64,000 nucleotides of DNA from Nocardia sp. NRRL S-836. GTDB taxonomy: Bacteria; Actinomycetota; Actinomycetes; Mycobacteriales; Pseudonocardiaceae. This document shows, in pieces, positions 25,699 to 35,486 of this stretch. Every line of letters starts with the position of its first letter. The stretch's first letter is position 1. A program made the position numbers and the translations under genes. The notes under the pieces were generated by a model, which was given only the letters and a program-made list of their open reading frames with translations, did not search any database and was not told the DNA's origin. The stretch is taken from positions 62,001 to 126,000 of the forward strand of contig NZ_LGDY01000013.1 of the NCBI RefSeq assembly GCF_001279525.1, in the 5' to 3' direction.

Positions 25699-28353
25699 AT
25701 GGGCGAACAAGCGGAACGGGCGCGTCTCGCGGAGTCGGACACCCCGACTTCGCCGTGGCGGCGGTGGGGGCCGTACCTCTCCGGTCGCCAGTGGGGCACG
25801 GTCCGCGAGGACTACTCGGACAACGGGGACGCCTGGGCGTCGTTCCCGTTCGACCACGCACGCTCGCGCGCCTACCGGTGGGGCGAGGACGGCATCGCGG
25901 GCATCTGCGACGTGCACGGGTTCCTCAACCTCTCGCTCGCGCTGTGGAACGGCAGGGACCCGATCCTCAAGGAGCGGTACTTCGGTCTCGCCAACGAGGA
26001 GGGCAACCACGGCGAGGACGTCAAGGAGCACTGGTGGGTGACCGACGGGACGCCCACCCACTCCTGGATGCAGGTGCTCTACCGCTACCCGCAGCGCGAG
26101 TACCCGTACGGGCTGCTCAGGGAGCTGGCGCGCAGCGCGGGGCGGGAGAACCGGGAGCCGGAGCTCTCCGACACCGGGGTGCTCGACGAGAACCGGTTCT
26201 TCGACGTCGTGGTCACCTACGCCAAGGCCGAGACCGACGACATCTGCGTCGAGATCAGCGCCACGAACTGCGGGCCGGAGGACGCGCCGCTGCACCTGCT
26301 GCCGCAGCTGTGGTTCCGCAACACCTGGGCGTGGGGGCGCGACGGGCGGCCGTGCCAGCTGGTCGCGAGCACCACGACCGGGCGCAAGGTCACCGCCGAC
26401 CACGGCAACCTCGGCCGGTACACGCTGCACCTCGACGACTCGCCGTCGTTGCTGATGACGGACAACGAGACCAACGAGGTGGCGCTCTTCGGGGCCGGGC
26501 GCAACCCGTCGCCGTGGACCAAGGACGGCATCTGCGACTACGTCGTGGGCGGGTCCACGTCGTCCTGCCAGGTGGTCGGTCCGGACGACCCCGGCGCGGC
26601 GGGCACGAAGTTCGCCGCCTGGTACTCGTTCGACCCGGTCGAGCCGGGCGAGACGGTGACGATCCGGGTGCGGCTGGTCGGCGGCGACGGGCACATGGAC
26701 CCGTTCGGGCCGAGTTTCGCCGAGACCATGGCGGCACGGAGGCTGGAGGCGGACGAGTTCCACGACTCGATCGCCCCCGAGGCCGCTCCTGAGCAGAAGC
26801 ACGTGCTGCGGCGCGCGCTCGCCGGGCTGATGTGGACGAAGCAGCACTACCGCTTCCGCACCCGCGACTGGCTCGACGGCGACCCGACCAAGCCCGAGGC
26901 GCCGTCGAGCCGCAGGACGCCGGAGGCGCGCAACGTGCACTGGCGGCACCTCGACGTGGCCGACGTGATCTCCATGCCGGACGAGTGGGAGTACCCCTGG
27001 TTCGCGGCGTGGGACCTCGCGTTCCACACCATCCCGTTCACGCTCGTGGACCCGGCGTTCGCGAAGGAGCAGCTGCTGCTGTTCTGCCGTGAGTGGATGA
27101 TGCACCCGAACGGCCAGATCCCCGCCTACGAGTGGGAGTTCGGCGACGTCAACCCGCCCGTGCACGCGTGGGCTGCGCTGCAGGTCTACCGCGCGGACGG
27201 CAGCAGGGACCGGCAGTTCCTCGCGAAGGTCTTCCACAAGCTGCTGCTGAACTTCTCGTGGTGGGTCAACCGCAAGGACGCGGGCGGCAGCTACCTGTTC
27301 GAGGGCGGCTTCCTCGGCATGGACAACATCGGCCCGGTCAACCGGTCGGAGCCGATGCTCGGCGAGTGGCGGCTGGAGCAGTCCGACGCCACGTCGTGGA
27401 TGGCCGCCTACAGCCTGCACCTCATGCAGATCGCGCTGGAGCTCGCGCGTGACGACGAGTCGTACGAGGACGTGGCGACCAAGTTCGTCGAGCACTTCCT
27501 GTCGATCGCGGAGGCGTTCACGCACTTCGGCTCGTCGGGCAGCGGCATCTGGCACGACGAGGACGGCTTCTGCTACGACCGGGTCTCGCGCCGGCGCCCC
27601 GACGGCTCGGTCGAGTCGGAGCCGGTGCGCGTGCGGTCGATGGTGGGCCTGATCCCGTTGCTGGCGTCCGCGGTGCTGGAGCCGTGGGTGCTCAACGAGC
27701 TGCACGGCTTCACGTCACGGCTGGAGCACCTGCTCCGGCGCCGGCCGGAGCTGCGGCAGTTCATCACGTTCCACTACGAGCGCGGCGCGTTCGTGTCGCT
27801 GCTGGACGAGCTCAAGCTGCGGCGGGTGCTGCACCGGATGCTCGACGAGCAGGAGTTCCTGTCGCCGCACGGCATCCGGTCGCTCTCGGCGGCGCACCGC
27901 GAGGGCCTGGAGGTCAAGGTCGCCGGGCAGGACCACCGGATGGGCTACGAGCCGGGCGAGTCGAACACGCCGATGTTCGGCGGCAACTCGAACTGGCGCG
28001 GCCCGGTCTGGCTGCCCACGAACGCCCTGCTCGTCGAGGCGCTGCGCACGGTCGAGGCGTTCCACCGCGGCGAGTTCCTGGTCGAGATGCCGACGCACTC
28101 CGGACGCGGTCTCACCGCCGGTCAGGCCGCCGACGAGCTGAGCGACCGGCTGATCGGGCTGTTCCTGCCCGACAGCGACGGGCGGCGGCCCTCGGACGGC
28201 AAGCGGATCGAGGCGTCGGAGTCACCGCTGTGGCGGCGGCACGTGACGTTCAGCGAGTACTTCGACGGCGACACGGGTGAGGGGCTCGGGGCGACGCATC
28301 AGACGGGGTGGACGGCGCTGGTGGCGGGCCTGCTGACGGAACGTTCCCGCTGA
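25699..28353 (+). CDS. MGH1/GH63-like glucosidase
   Basis: This encodes 884 residues from ATG 25699; six codons more are possible from GTG 25681. The N-terminal third is beta-rich ([20 protein letters not shown]), and the rest is an (alpha/alpha)6 barrel with [20 protein letters not shown] and [20 protein letters not shown]. Later it has [20 protein letters not shown], a hallmark of GH63/mannosylglycerate-hydrolase-like enzymes, with acids in [10 protein letters not shown] and the ESNTP.F.GGNSNW block as probable catalytic or sugar-binding residues. No signal peptide is present, so it acts in the cytosol, perhaps on glucosylglycerate, mannosylglycerate or glycogen-derived oligosaccharides. 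Substrate is not fixed by sequence. Confidence 0.85.
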   Translation: MGEQAERARLAESDTPTSPWRRWGPYLSGRQWGTVREDYSDNGDAWASFPFDHARSRAYRWGEDGIAGICDVHGFLNLSLALWNGRDPILKERYFGLANEEGNHGEDVKEHWWVTDGTPTHSWMQVLYRYPQREYPYGLLRELARSAGRENREPELSDTGVLDENRFFDVVVTYAKAETDDICVEISATNCGPEDAPLHLLPQLWFRNTWAWGRDGRPCQLVASTTTGRKVTADHGNLGRYTLHLDDSPSLLMTDNETNEVALFGAGRNPSPWTKDGICDYVVGGSTSSCQVVGPDDPGAAGTKFAAWYSFDPVEPGETVTIRVRLVGGDGHMDPFGPSFAETMAARRLEADEFHDSIAPEAAPEQKHVLRRALAGLMWTKQHYRFRTRDWLDGDPTKPEAPSSRRTPEARNVHWRHLDVADVISMPDEWEYPWFAAWDLAFHTIPFTLVDPAFAKEQLLLFCREWMMHPNGQIPAYEWEFGDVNPPVHAWAALQVYRADGSRDRQFLAKVFHKLLLNFSWWVNRKDAGGSYLFEGGFLGMDNIGPVNRSEPMLGEWRLEQSDATSWMAAYSLHLMQIALELARDDESYEDVATKFVEHFLSIAEAFTHFGSSGSGIWHDEDGFCYDRVSRRRPDGSVESEPVRVRSMVGLIPLLASAVLEPWVLNELHGFTSRLEHLLRRRPELRQFITFHYERGAFVSLLDELKLRRVLHRMLDEQEFLSPHGIRSLSAAHREGLEVKVAGQDHRMGYEPGESNTPMFGGNSNWRGPVWLPTNALLVEALRTVEAFHRGEFLVEMPTHSGRGLTAGQAADELSDRLIGLFLPDSDGRRPSDGKRIEASESPLWRRHVTFSEYFDGDTGEGLGATHQTGWTALVAGLLTERSR

Positions 28354-28594
28354 CCGCGGGCGTCGTGATCAAATCCTGATCAAGGGCACGCTCGCACTTC
28401 GTCACCATTCGTGTGCAATACGTGCAGACGTTGTGTGATGTAAGCCAATTCGCGCAACATTCTGCGGTCGAACGGGCCATGTCACGCAAAATTGTTGCAG
28501 CGGAGTGTCCTGTAACACGCACGTGCTGTCCACCACGTCACCCGAGTGGCAGTATCCCGTTCACTCGTCCGCAACAGTTACGAGGAGTGACGCA
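28354..28594 (+). promoter_or_regulatory. Upstream region of the amino-acid ABC importer
   Basis: This is 241 bases without a gene. It holds two TGATCA sites (TGATCA-AATCC-TGATCA) near 28366-28382 and an inverted pair GCAACA (28454-28459) / TGTTGC (28493-28498). It is noticeably less GC-rich than its neighbours, as expected for a regulated promoter. I cannot assign a regulator. Confidence 0.4.
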
Positions 28595-29413
28595 GTGGCT
28601 CGTCGAACCCGGCACGTGCTCGCCCTACTGCCCGCAGCGGCCCTAGCGCTGACCGCGCTGTCCGGCTGTGCGACGAGCACCAACAGCGGCAGTGGCAACG
28701 GCGACAGCGGGGTGAAGCTCGTCAAGGATGGCAAGCTCGTCACCTGCACGCACCTGTCCTACAAGCCGTTCCAGTACAGCGAGGGCGACAAGACGGTCGG
28801 CTTCGACGTCGACCTCGTCGACTTGGTCGCCAAGAAGCTCAACGTGCAGCAGGAGATCCTCGACACCGCGTTCGAGGGCATCCAGAACGGCCAGAGCCTC
28901 AACGTCGGTGACTGCGACGTCGCCGCCGCGGCGATGACGATCACCGACGAGCGCAAGAAGGCGCTCGACTTCTCCGACGCGTACTTCGACGCCGAGCAGG
29001 CGCTGCTCGTCAAGAAGGGCACCGGCTACAAGGACCTGTCCGCGCTCAAGGGCAAGAAGCTCGGCGTGCAGCAGTCCACCACCGGTGAGATCTACGCGAA
29101 CGAGAACAAGGAGAAGTACGGCTACGAGGTCGTGCAGTTCGAGGACCTCACGCTGCAGGAGACCGCGGTCCGCACCGGCGCCGTCGACGCCGCGATCAAC
29201 GACAACGGCCCGCTGTACGACTACGCCAAGGAGTTCCCCGACACCGAGGTGACGACGGAGTTCCCGACCGGCGACAAGTACGGCATCGGTGTCAAGAAGG
29301 ACAACAAGCCCCTGCTCGACGTCGTCAACCAGGTGTTGAAGGACGCGAAGAGCAGCGGCGAGTACGACAAGATCTACGAGAAGTGGTTCGGCAAGAAGCC
29401 GGCGTCGAAGTAA
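28595..29413 (+). CDS. Polar amino-acid ABC transporter, binding lipoprotein
   Basis: This encodes 272 residues from GTG 28595 with GAGGAG upstream. The signal sequence ends in the lipobox ALSGC, so it is a membrane-anchored lipoprotein. The body is an SBP_bac_3 domain: [40 protein letters not shown] and [18 protein letters not shown]. Glutamate, glutamine or another polar amino acid is the likely ligand. The permease and ATPase genes follow, with a hairpin after this gene that would raise binding-protein mRNA over the rest. Confidence 0.9.
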   Translation: MARRTRHVLALLPAAALALTALSGCATSTNSGSGNGDSGVKLVKDGKLVTCTHLSYKPFQYSEGDKTVGFDVDLVDLVAKKLNVQQEILDTAFEGIQNGQSLNVGDCDVAAAAMTITDERKKALDFSDAYFDAEQALLVKKGTGYKDLSALKGKKLGVQQSTTGEIYANENKEKYGYEVVQFEDLTLQETAVRTGAVDAAINDNGPLYDYAKEFPDTEVTTEFPTGDKYGIGVKKDNKPLLDVVNQVLKDAKSSGEYDKIYEKWFGKKPASK

Positions 29414-29425
29414 ACGGCTTCCAGC

Positions 29426-29452
29426 GGGGTCGGCAGACGAGCTGCCGACCCC
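29426..29452 (+). terminator. Intercistronic hairpin in the ABC importer operon
   Basis: A perfect 11-bp stem (29426-29436 with 29442-29452) has loop ACGAG and no T-run. It more likely stabilises the binding-protein mRNA or partly terminates than ends transcription. Confidence 0.6.
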
Positions 29453-29487
29453 GTCTCACGTCCGGACCGAACCGCTAGGAGCCTCAC

Positions 29488-30285
29488 ATGGCGCTGTCCA
29501 AGCGAAAGCGCGCCACTTACTTCAGGTATGCGCAGTACGGCCTGCTGGTGCTGATCGCACTGGTGGTGGCGTTCACCGCGAACTGGTCGGAGATCACGCA
29601 CACGTTCTTCGACGTGAAGACCGCGACGGCGATGTTCCCCGAGCTCATCACGGTCGCGCTGAAGAACACCGTCCTCTACACCGTCTTCGGTTTCGCGCTC
29701 GCCCTGGTGCTCGGTCTCCTGCTGGCGCTGATGAAGCTGTCCTCGGTGGCGCCGTACCGGTGGATCGCCACCGTCTACATCGAGTTCTTCCGCGGTGTCC
29801 CGGCGCTGCTGGTGTTCCTCGCGTTCACGGTCGCCGTGCCGCTCGCGTTCCAGGTCAAGTTCGACATCCTCTCCACCGTGATGATGGCGCTCGGCCTGGT
29901 CGGCGCCGCCTACATCGCGGAGACGACCCGCGCCGGCATCCAGGCGGTGCCGAAGGGGCAGATCGAGGCGGCGCGGTCGCTGGGCATGTCGCGCGGCCGG
30001 GCGATGATCACGATCGTGATCCCGCAGGCGTTCCGGATCATCCTGCCGCCGCTCACCAACGAGCTGATCCTGCTCACCAAGGACTCGTCCCTGGTGTACA
30101 TCATCGGCCTGGCGCGCGACGAGTACGAGCTGCTCAAGTTCGGCCGCGAGTTCCTCAGCCGCAGCCCCACGCTGACGCCGATCCTGGTCATCGGCCTGAC
30201 GTACCTGATCATCACGCTGCCGCTGGGTTACCTGTCGCGGTACCTGGAGCGCCGCACCGGCGGGAAGAAGGTGGCCGTCGTATGA
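29488..30285 (+). CDS. Polar amino-acid ABC transporter, permease
   Basis: This encodes 265 residues from ATG 29488 with AGGAGC upstream. There are five to six hydrophobic segments, and the cytoplasmic EAA loop is [34 protein letters not shown] is typical of HisM/GlnP-type permeases. Only one permease gene is present, so the channel would be a homodimer. The stop overlaps the ATPase start (ATGA), so the two are coupled. Confidence 0.9.
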   Translation: MALSKRKRATYFRYAQYGLLVLIALVVAFTANWSEITHTFFDVKTATAMFPELITVALKNTVLYTVFGFALALVLGLLLALMKLSSVAPYRWIATVYIEFFRGVPALLVFLAFTVAVPLAFQVKFDILSTVMMALGLVGAAYIAETTRAGIQAVPKGQIEAARSLGMSRGRAMITIVIPQAFRIILPPLTNELILLTKDSSLVYIIGLARDEYELLKFGREFLSRSPTLTPILVIGLTYLIITLPLGYLSRYLERRTGGKKVAVV

Positions 30286-31043
30286 GCGACATCTGCGTCG
30301 AGATCACCGGGCTGAAGAAGTCGTTCGGCCCGCTCGAGGTCCTCAAGAACATCGACCTGACGGTCAACCGCGGTGACGTGGTCTGCATCATCGGGCCGTC
30401 CGGTTCCGGCAAGTCGACGTTGCTGCGGTGCATCAACCTGCTGGAGGAGCCGAACGACGGCAAGATCGTCGTCAACGACGTCGAGCTCACCGACCCGGAC
30501 GTCGACATCGACCAGGCGCGCACGAAGATCGGCATGGTCTTCCAGTCGTTCAACCTGTTCGCGCACCTCAACGTCATGAACAACCTGACCGTGGCGCAGC
30601 GCAAGGTGCTCAAGCGCAGCGAGCAGTCGGCGAACGAGATCGCGATGCGCAACCTCGAACGCGTGGGGCTCAGGGAGAAGGCCAACGCCATGCCCGCGCA
30701 GCTCTCCGGTGGCCAGCAGCAGCGCGTGGCGATCGCCCGCGCGCTGTCGATGGACCCCGAGGTGATGCTGTTCGACGAGCCCACCTCCGCGCTCGACCCG
30801 GAGCTCGTCGGCGACGTGCTCGGCGTCATGCGCCAGCTCGCGGACGAGGGCATGACGATGCTGGTCGTCACACACGAGATGCAGTTCGCCCGCGAGGTCG
30901 CCGACAAGGTGATCTTCATGGACGGCGGCTACATCGTCGAGGCCGGTCCCGCGGCCGAGGTCATCGGCAACCCGCAGGAGGAACGCACGAAGTCCTTCCT
31001 GTCCCGCGTGCTCGACCCGACGCACCAGGGGCCGGCCCAATAG
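30282..31043 (+). CDS. Polar amino-acid ABC transporter, ATPase
   Basis: This encodes 253 residues from the ATG in the ATGA overlap. It has Walker [11 protein letters not shown]-loop [11 protein letters not shown], signature [15 protein letters not shown], Walker [13 protein letters not shown] and H-loop VVTHEM. It matches the GlnQ/HisP group. It completes a three-gene import system with the lipoprotein and permease. The last 25 residues ([10 protein letters not shown]) are also typical. Confidence 0.92.
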   Translation: MSDICVEITGLKKSFGPLEVLKNIDLTVNRGDVVCIIGPSGSGKSTLLRCINLLEEPNDGKIVVNDVELTDPDVDIDQARTKIGMVFQSFNLFAHLNVMNNLTVAQRKVLKRSEQSANEIAMRNLERVGLREKANAMPAQLSGGQQQRVAIARALSMDPEVMLFDEPTSALDPELVGDVLGVMRQLADEGMTMLVVTHEMQFAREVADKVIFMDGGYIVEAGPAAEVIGNPQEERTKSFLSRVLDPTHQGPAQ

Positions 31044-31100
31044 CGGACCGGTTCGGCGTGATCGACCTCGAAACGCGGTGCGGCCAGTCACACTGGTGGG

Positions 31101-33212
31101 GTGGCCACGCAGAAGAGGCTCCCTGCGGCTGACGTACTGCGCGGCCTGGGGGAGAACGAGAACAACTCCGGTGGTGGCGGGTGGCGGTTGCCGCGGCGCA
31201 GGCCGAGCACCCCACCCGTCATCCGCGTGGTGGACCGCGTGGTCACCGACGTGCTCGACCTGCGCGCGGTCGACGTGCCGTACGTGCTGGAGTTCGAGCG
31301 CTGCCGGTTCGAGGCGCCGCCGGACCTGCGGCAGGCGAACCTGGCGGGGATCTCGTTCACCGACTGCGAGCTGCCCGGTCTCGAAGCGCGCAACCTCAGC
31401 AGCAGCAACGACGTCTCCCTGCTCGGCTGCGCGGTCACCGGCCTGGTCGACCTGACCGACGCCGAGATCGCGGGCTCGGTGTTGTTGCGCGACAGCAGGT
31501 TCAGCGTTCCCGGCGGGTTGTGCGTGCACGCCGACCGGTTGACGCTCGCCGGTGCGCTGCTCGGTTTCGGCATCCACACCGAGGGGGAGATCCGGCTCGC
31601 GGGTGCGCGGATCGGCGGCAACATCAACCTGGTCAACGCGGTGCTGCGCAACGCCGACGGTTTCACGTTGAACGGCAACGGGATGCGGGTCGGCGGCAAC
31701 TTCCTCGGCACGTTCACCTCGCACGGCGTGGTGTTCCTCGCGAACGCCCGGATCAGCTCGGCGCTGTCGTTGCGCGGCGCCGTGCTCTCGCGCGGCGAGG
31801 AGTTCGAGGAGACCACCGACCCGCACGCGGACCCGTCGGCGACGCTGGTCCTGGACCGCGTCGACGTGTCCGGTGACGTGGAGCTCGACCGCGCCTTCAC
31901 CAGCGCGGGCACGATCCGCGCGGTGAACGCGAAGATCGGTGGCACGCTCTCGCTGGCCGACGCCGTCCTGGACGCCGTGTCGCCACCCGCCGTGGGCACC
32001 GAGCCGACGGGTTCCGGGCGCGCGTTGCACGTGGACGGCGCGGAGATCGGCGGCGACGTCGTGGGCCGGGGCGTGCGGATCACGGGCCAGCTGCGCATGG
32101 TCGACACGCACGTGCGCGGCAGCATCACCATCGAACGCGCCACTGTGGACAACCCGTTCGCGGACGCCGTGCTGGCCAACCGGACCCGCGTGGGCAGCAA
32201 CTTCGTGCTGCGCGAGTCGGACATCTCCGGCGGGCTGGAGCTGCGGGCCGTGACCATCGGCGCGAACCTGGACCTGCGCGGCAGCCGGCTGACCAAGCCG
32301 GGCAAGTACCGCCACCAGCCGCGCGAGAAGCCGTCGCTGGACATCGGCGGCGCCACGATCGGCCGCGACCTCATCTGCGCGCGCGGCGACAAGGAGTTCG
32401 TCGCACACGGCGGCGTGCGGTGCCGGCGTGCGGTGATCGGCCGCATGGCGAACTTCAACGGCGGCGTGCTCGGCTACAAGCTCGACAGCCACGCGTTGAA
32501 CGCCATGGGCATGCACGTCCAGGAGCTGATGCTCAACGTCGTGTCGCCGCCCAAGGGCCTGGTGACGCTGCGGCAGGCGCGGTGCACGTCGCTGGACGAC
32601 AACGAGACCTTCTGGAACGCCACCGGGTTCATCGACCTCGACGACTTCCGCTACGACTCGCTGGCCAGGCCGATCGACCTGCGCGACGACGCCCAGGTCC
32701 AGCAACGGCTGCGCTGGCTGCGGCACGCGATGCGGCGCAGCTACCACCCGCGGCCCTACGACCACTTCGCCGAGATGCTGACCGCGGCCGGCAACGAGGA
32801 GCACGCCTCGACCGTGCTGATCGAGAAGCAACGCCTGCGGTACCGCGCGGTCGCCGAGGGCATGCGGTTCTTCGGGCCGCTGGTGCTGTTGTGGAGCTTC
32901 CTGCAACGCTCGATGGTCGGCTACGGCTACCGCCCGGCGCGCGCGTTGGGGTGGCTGATCGCGGCGTGGGCGATCGGCAGCATCTGGTTCCAGTACAAGG
33001 GCCCGCTGGTGCCGATCAACGCCGACGACCACCTGCCGTGGAACGCGTGGCTCTACACGATCGACCTGGTCGTGCCCATCGTGGACTTCGGCAACAAGAA
33101 CCGCTGGCAGACGCCGGGCACGTCGATGTGGATCGCGTCCGGCCTGATCGTGACCGGCTGGCTGCTGGCGACGACCGTCGCCGCCGGTCTCACCCGGATG
33201 TTGAAGCGCTGA
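31101..33212 (+). CDS. Beta-helix protein with C-terminal membrane anchor
   Basis: This encodes 703 residues from GTG 31101, with CACACT six bases before it and no ribosome site. Residues about 60-480 consist of irregular 18-22-residue repeats rich in G/A/V and Asn-like turns (for example LAGARIGGNINLVNAVLRNA, then IGGTLSLADAVLDAV and IGGDVVGRGVRITGQLRMVD), which predict a right-handed beta-helix. Two hydrophobic segments close the protein (about 610-628 and 680-700) after a basic helical region. Related actinomycete proteins are often labelled 'membrane-associated oxidoreductase', but I see no redox motif. The N-terminal helix would face the cytosol. Function unknown. Confidence 0.75.
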   Translation: MATQKRLPAADVLRGLGENENNSGGGGWRLPRRRPSTPPVIRVVDRVVTDVLDLRAVDVPYVLEFERCRFEAPPDLRQANLAGISFTDCELPGLEARNLSSSNDVSLLGCAVTGLVDLTDAEIAGSVLLRDSRFSVPGGLCVHADRLTLAGALLGFGIHTEGEIRLAGARIGGNINLVNAVLRNADGFTLNGNGMRVGGNFLGTFTSHGVVFLANARISSALSLRGAVLSRGEEFEETTDPHADPSATLVLDRVDVSGDVELDRAFTSAGTIRAVNAKIGGTLSLADAVLDAVSPPAVGTEPTGSGRALHVDGAEIGGDVVGRGVRITGQLRMVDTHVRGSITIERATVDNPFADAVLANRTRVGSNFVLRESDISGGLELRAVTIGANLDLRGSRLTKPGKYRHQPREKPSLDIGGATIGRDLICARGDKEFVAHGGVRCRRAVIGRMANFNGGVLGYKLDSHALNAMGMHVQELMLNVVSPPKGLVTLRQARCTSLDDNETFWNATGFIDLDDFRYDSLARPIDLRDDAQVQQRLRWLRHAMRRSYHPRPYDHFAEMLTAAGNEEHASTVLIEKQRLRYRAVAEGMRFFGPLVLLWSFLQRSMVGYGYRPARALGWLIAAWAIGSIWFQYKGPLVPINADDHLPWNAWLYTIDLVVPIVDFGNKNRWQTPGTSMWIASGLIVTGWLLATTVAAGLTRMLKR

Positions 33213-33273
33213 CCGCGCGAACTCCACCATCGGGGTATTTCGTCGACTGCCCAACAGTGGTGCGATCGTCTGC

Positions 33274-35475
33274 GTGATCGCCGCCGAGTCGACCGAGCTC
33301 TTCGTCGGGCCTCGGACCGCGCTGCTCCAGGTGGTGCGCGTGACCGCGCCGGAGCACATGGGGCCGGTGCACGCCCACGTCACCGGTCCGGGCCTGCACT
33401 CGGCACGGCACGGCGGTTCGCTGCCGCACGGCCCGTTCGGGTTCGAGGTCGGTGTCGACGTCTCCGGGCACCCACCCGGCTCGGTGGTGCCCGCGGTGGC
33501 CGTCGTGCGCTCCGCCGAAGGCGAGTCCACCTGCCCGTTCTCGCTGGTCGTGGCGTCGCCGGGGTGGACGGTGCACCTGGTCGGCCACGTGGCGGCGGAC
33601 GCGCCGTTCGACGTGCTGCGGGCGCACCTGGACCTGGCGCTGACCGATCCGGTCTACCGCTTCGCGGTGACGTCGGTGGAGCTGCTGCAGCCGTACTGGG
33701 ACACGTTCCCGCAGCACCGGTCGTTGCTGCTGCGGCTGATCGAGGAGGGCCGCGTCGAGGTCGTCGGCGCACCGTCCAATGTGGTCGGTGTCGCGCCGCT
33801 GCTGCCGTCGTTGCCGCCCGGCGTCGAACTGCTGGCGTCGTCGCTGGCCGAGGCGGAGCGGTCGGTCCACGCGTCGTTCCTGTCGCTGCGCAGGCCGGTC
33901 GGCGCGCCGCACGTGATGGTGCCCGTGGGCTCGCCGCGGGCGTGGCCGAACCCGTGGACGACCGCGATCCACCACGACTGGAACGCGCGCTACACGTGGC
34001 CGCGGATCGTGTGCGCGTTGCCGCGCGACTACTACGTGCGCGGCTCCGTTCCGCTGCCTCCGCCACCGGTCGACGAGTCCCCGGCGGCGGTGTTCGCCAC
34101 GCACGCGGCCCGGTTGACCGGTGCGGCTTATCCGGCGGCCACGCTGGAGCGTGCTCGTTTCGCGCATCCCCGCGAGGCCTTCGACCTGCGTTCGGAGGTG
34201 GTGGCGCGGTCACTGGCGGCGCTGACGTCTACTGTGGACTCGTCGGTGACGGTGTGGAACCCGTTGACCGTGCCCGTGACCGACGTCGTGACCGTGCATC
34301 TGCCGGTGGCGCGCAACGTGCACGTGTCGGACGGTTCGCCGGTGCCGACGCTGGTCGACGGTGTGACCGTGACGTTCCTCGCGCGTGATGTGCCGGCGTG
34401 CGGCTGGCGGACGTACGCTCTCGTGGAGGACGACGCCGACCACGGCTGGAAGCCCGGCTACGGCACCGAGATCGCATCCACGCACTTCGTGCTGTCGTGC
34501 GATCCGGTCGCTTCCCTGGTGGCGGTGGACGGTCCGGCACTGGAGCCGCCCGCGCTGGAGGGGCCGGTCAGCGTGTGGCACTGCGAGGTCGGCGAGAAGA
34601 TGGTCGGGACGTCTTCTTTCGTGCTGTGGAACGAGGTCGCGCACCTCGGACCGTCACCGCTGGTCGGCGTGCTCGGCTCGCGGACACCCGCTTCCGGCTC
34701 GCTGCCCGCGGTGCCGGCGCGGCTGGCGCTGGCCGGCGAGCCGCTGGGCCCCGTGTCGCCCGCGGTGACGCCGGTGTTCGCGCGGTACTGGCTGCACGAG
34801 CCGGCACCGTTGGGCGGCCTGGCGGCGAACGTCCGCCTGGAGGCGTTGTCACCGACGCGGCTGCGGGTCGTGGTGATGTCCGACGGCCCGGCGTTCTCCG
34901 GCTCGGTGTCGCTGTCGCTGCCGGGCGGCTGGTCGGCGTCGTGGACGTCGTTGCCGGTCACGGTGCCCGCGGGCGGTTACGTGACGGAGGAGGTGCGGTT
35001 GCTGCGGTCGTCGACGCCCGGCTGCCACCCGGTGCGGGCCGTGCTGGACGGGTCGGTGGAGGACGGGGCGGTGGAGGACGTGGTGCTGCTGACGGTGCCG
35101 GAGTGGGACTCCGCGGCCCCGGTGGCGCCGCTGTGGGGCTCCGGGGACCCGGTGGCGCCGCTGTGGATCGCGTCCGCACCTCCGGTCGTCACCGTTTCGC
35201 CCGGTACGTCCGCCCCGCTGCGCGTGGTCGTCGCGTCCGGCGCACACGGCTCACTCCCGTTGCGGGCGTGGCTCCTCTCGCCGCGCGCGACGTGGGAGCT
35301 CGCCGGACCGTTCTGCGTGGGCGGCACACTGCCCGCGCAGGGCCGGACGACGCTGGAGTTCACCGTGTCGGCACCTCCGTGGGCCGAACCGGGCTCGTGG
35401 CCGGCGGTCGTGAAGGTGGCGGCCGCCGAGCTGGTCACGACCACTCCGGTGATCCGGATCGAGGTCGCTGGTTAG
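33274..35475 (+). CDS. GH38 alpha-mannosidase-related protein, catalytic motifs missing
   Basis: This encodes 733 residues from GTG 33274. Several stretches resemble actinobacterial GH38 mannosidases of about 1000 residues: VHLVGHVAADAPFDVLRAHL, SVELLQPYWDTFPQHRSLLL, IEEGRVEVVGAPSN and AIHHDWNARYTWPRIVCALP. C-terminal beta domains follow. The segments that carry the nucleophile Asp (usually in a W.LD.FGHDP-type box) and the metal-binding His (HHDAITG-type box) are not found. The sequence jumps from GAPSNVVGV to LLASSLAEAERSVHASFLSL. It is therefore probably an inactive or repurposed derivative. No signal peptide. A tandem PVAPLW duplication lies at about 35119-35166. The ROK gene follows by 11 bases. 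Confidence 0.7.
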   Translation: MIAAESTELFVGPRTALLQVVRVTAPEHMGPVHAHVTGPGLHSARHGGSLPHGPFGFEVGVDVSGHPPGSVVPAVAVVRSAEGESTCPFSLVVASPGWTVHLVGHVAADAPFDVLRAHLDLALTDPVYRFAVTSVELLQPYWDTFPQHRSLLLRLIEEGRVEVVGAPSNVVGVAPLLPSLPPGVELLASSLAEAERSVHASFLSLRRPVGAPHVMVPVGSPRAWPNPWTTAIHHDWNARYTWPRIVCALPRDYYVRGSVPLPPPPVDESPAAVFATHAARLTGAAYPAATLERARFAHPREAFDLRSEVVARSLAALTSTVDSSVTVWNPLTVPVTDVVTVHLPVARNVHVSDGSPVPTLVDGVTVTFLARDVPACGWRTYALVEDDADHGWKPGYGTEIASTHFVLSCDPVASLVAVDGPALEPPALEGPVSVWHCEVGEKMVGTSSFVLWNEVAHLGPSPLVGVLGSRTPASGSLPAVPARLALAGEPLGPVSPAVTPVFARYWLHEPAPLGGLAANVRLEALSPTRLRVVVMSDGPAFSGSVSLSLPGGWSASWTSLPVTVPAGGYVTEEVRLLRSSTPGCHPVRAVLDGSVEDGAVEDVVLLTVPEWDSAAPVAPLWGSGDPVAPLWIASAPPVVTVSPGTSAPLRVVVASGAHGSLPLRAWLLSPRATWELAGPFCVGGTLPAQGRTTLEFTVSAPPWAEPGSWPAVVKVAAAELVTTTPVIRIEVAG

Positions 35476-35486
35476 GATCGGTCATC

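Noticed and set aside
24556..27705. 1049-codon open frame on the minus strand
   Set aside because: Antisense to the dipeptidase and glucosidase genes with shadow composition; both sense genes have clear catalytic motifs.
28354..28594. Riboswitch upstream of the amino-acid importer
   Set aside because: Scattered short repeats only; no recognisable glycine, lysine, SAM or glutamine riboswitch core.
30228..33530. 1100-codon open frame on the minus strand
   Set aside because: Antisense to the ABC ATPase and beta-helix genes; shadow composition, no domain.
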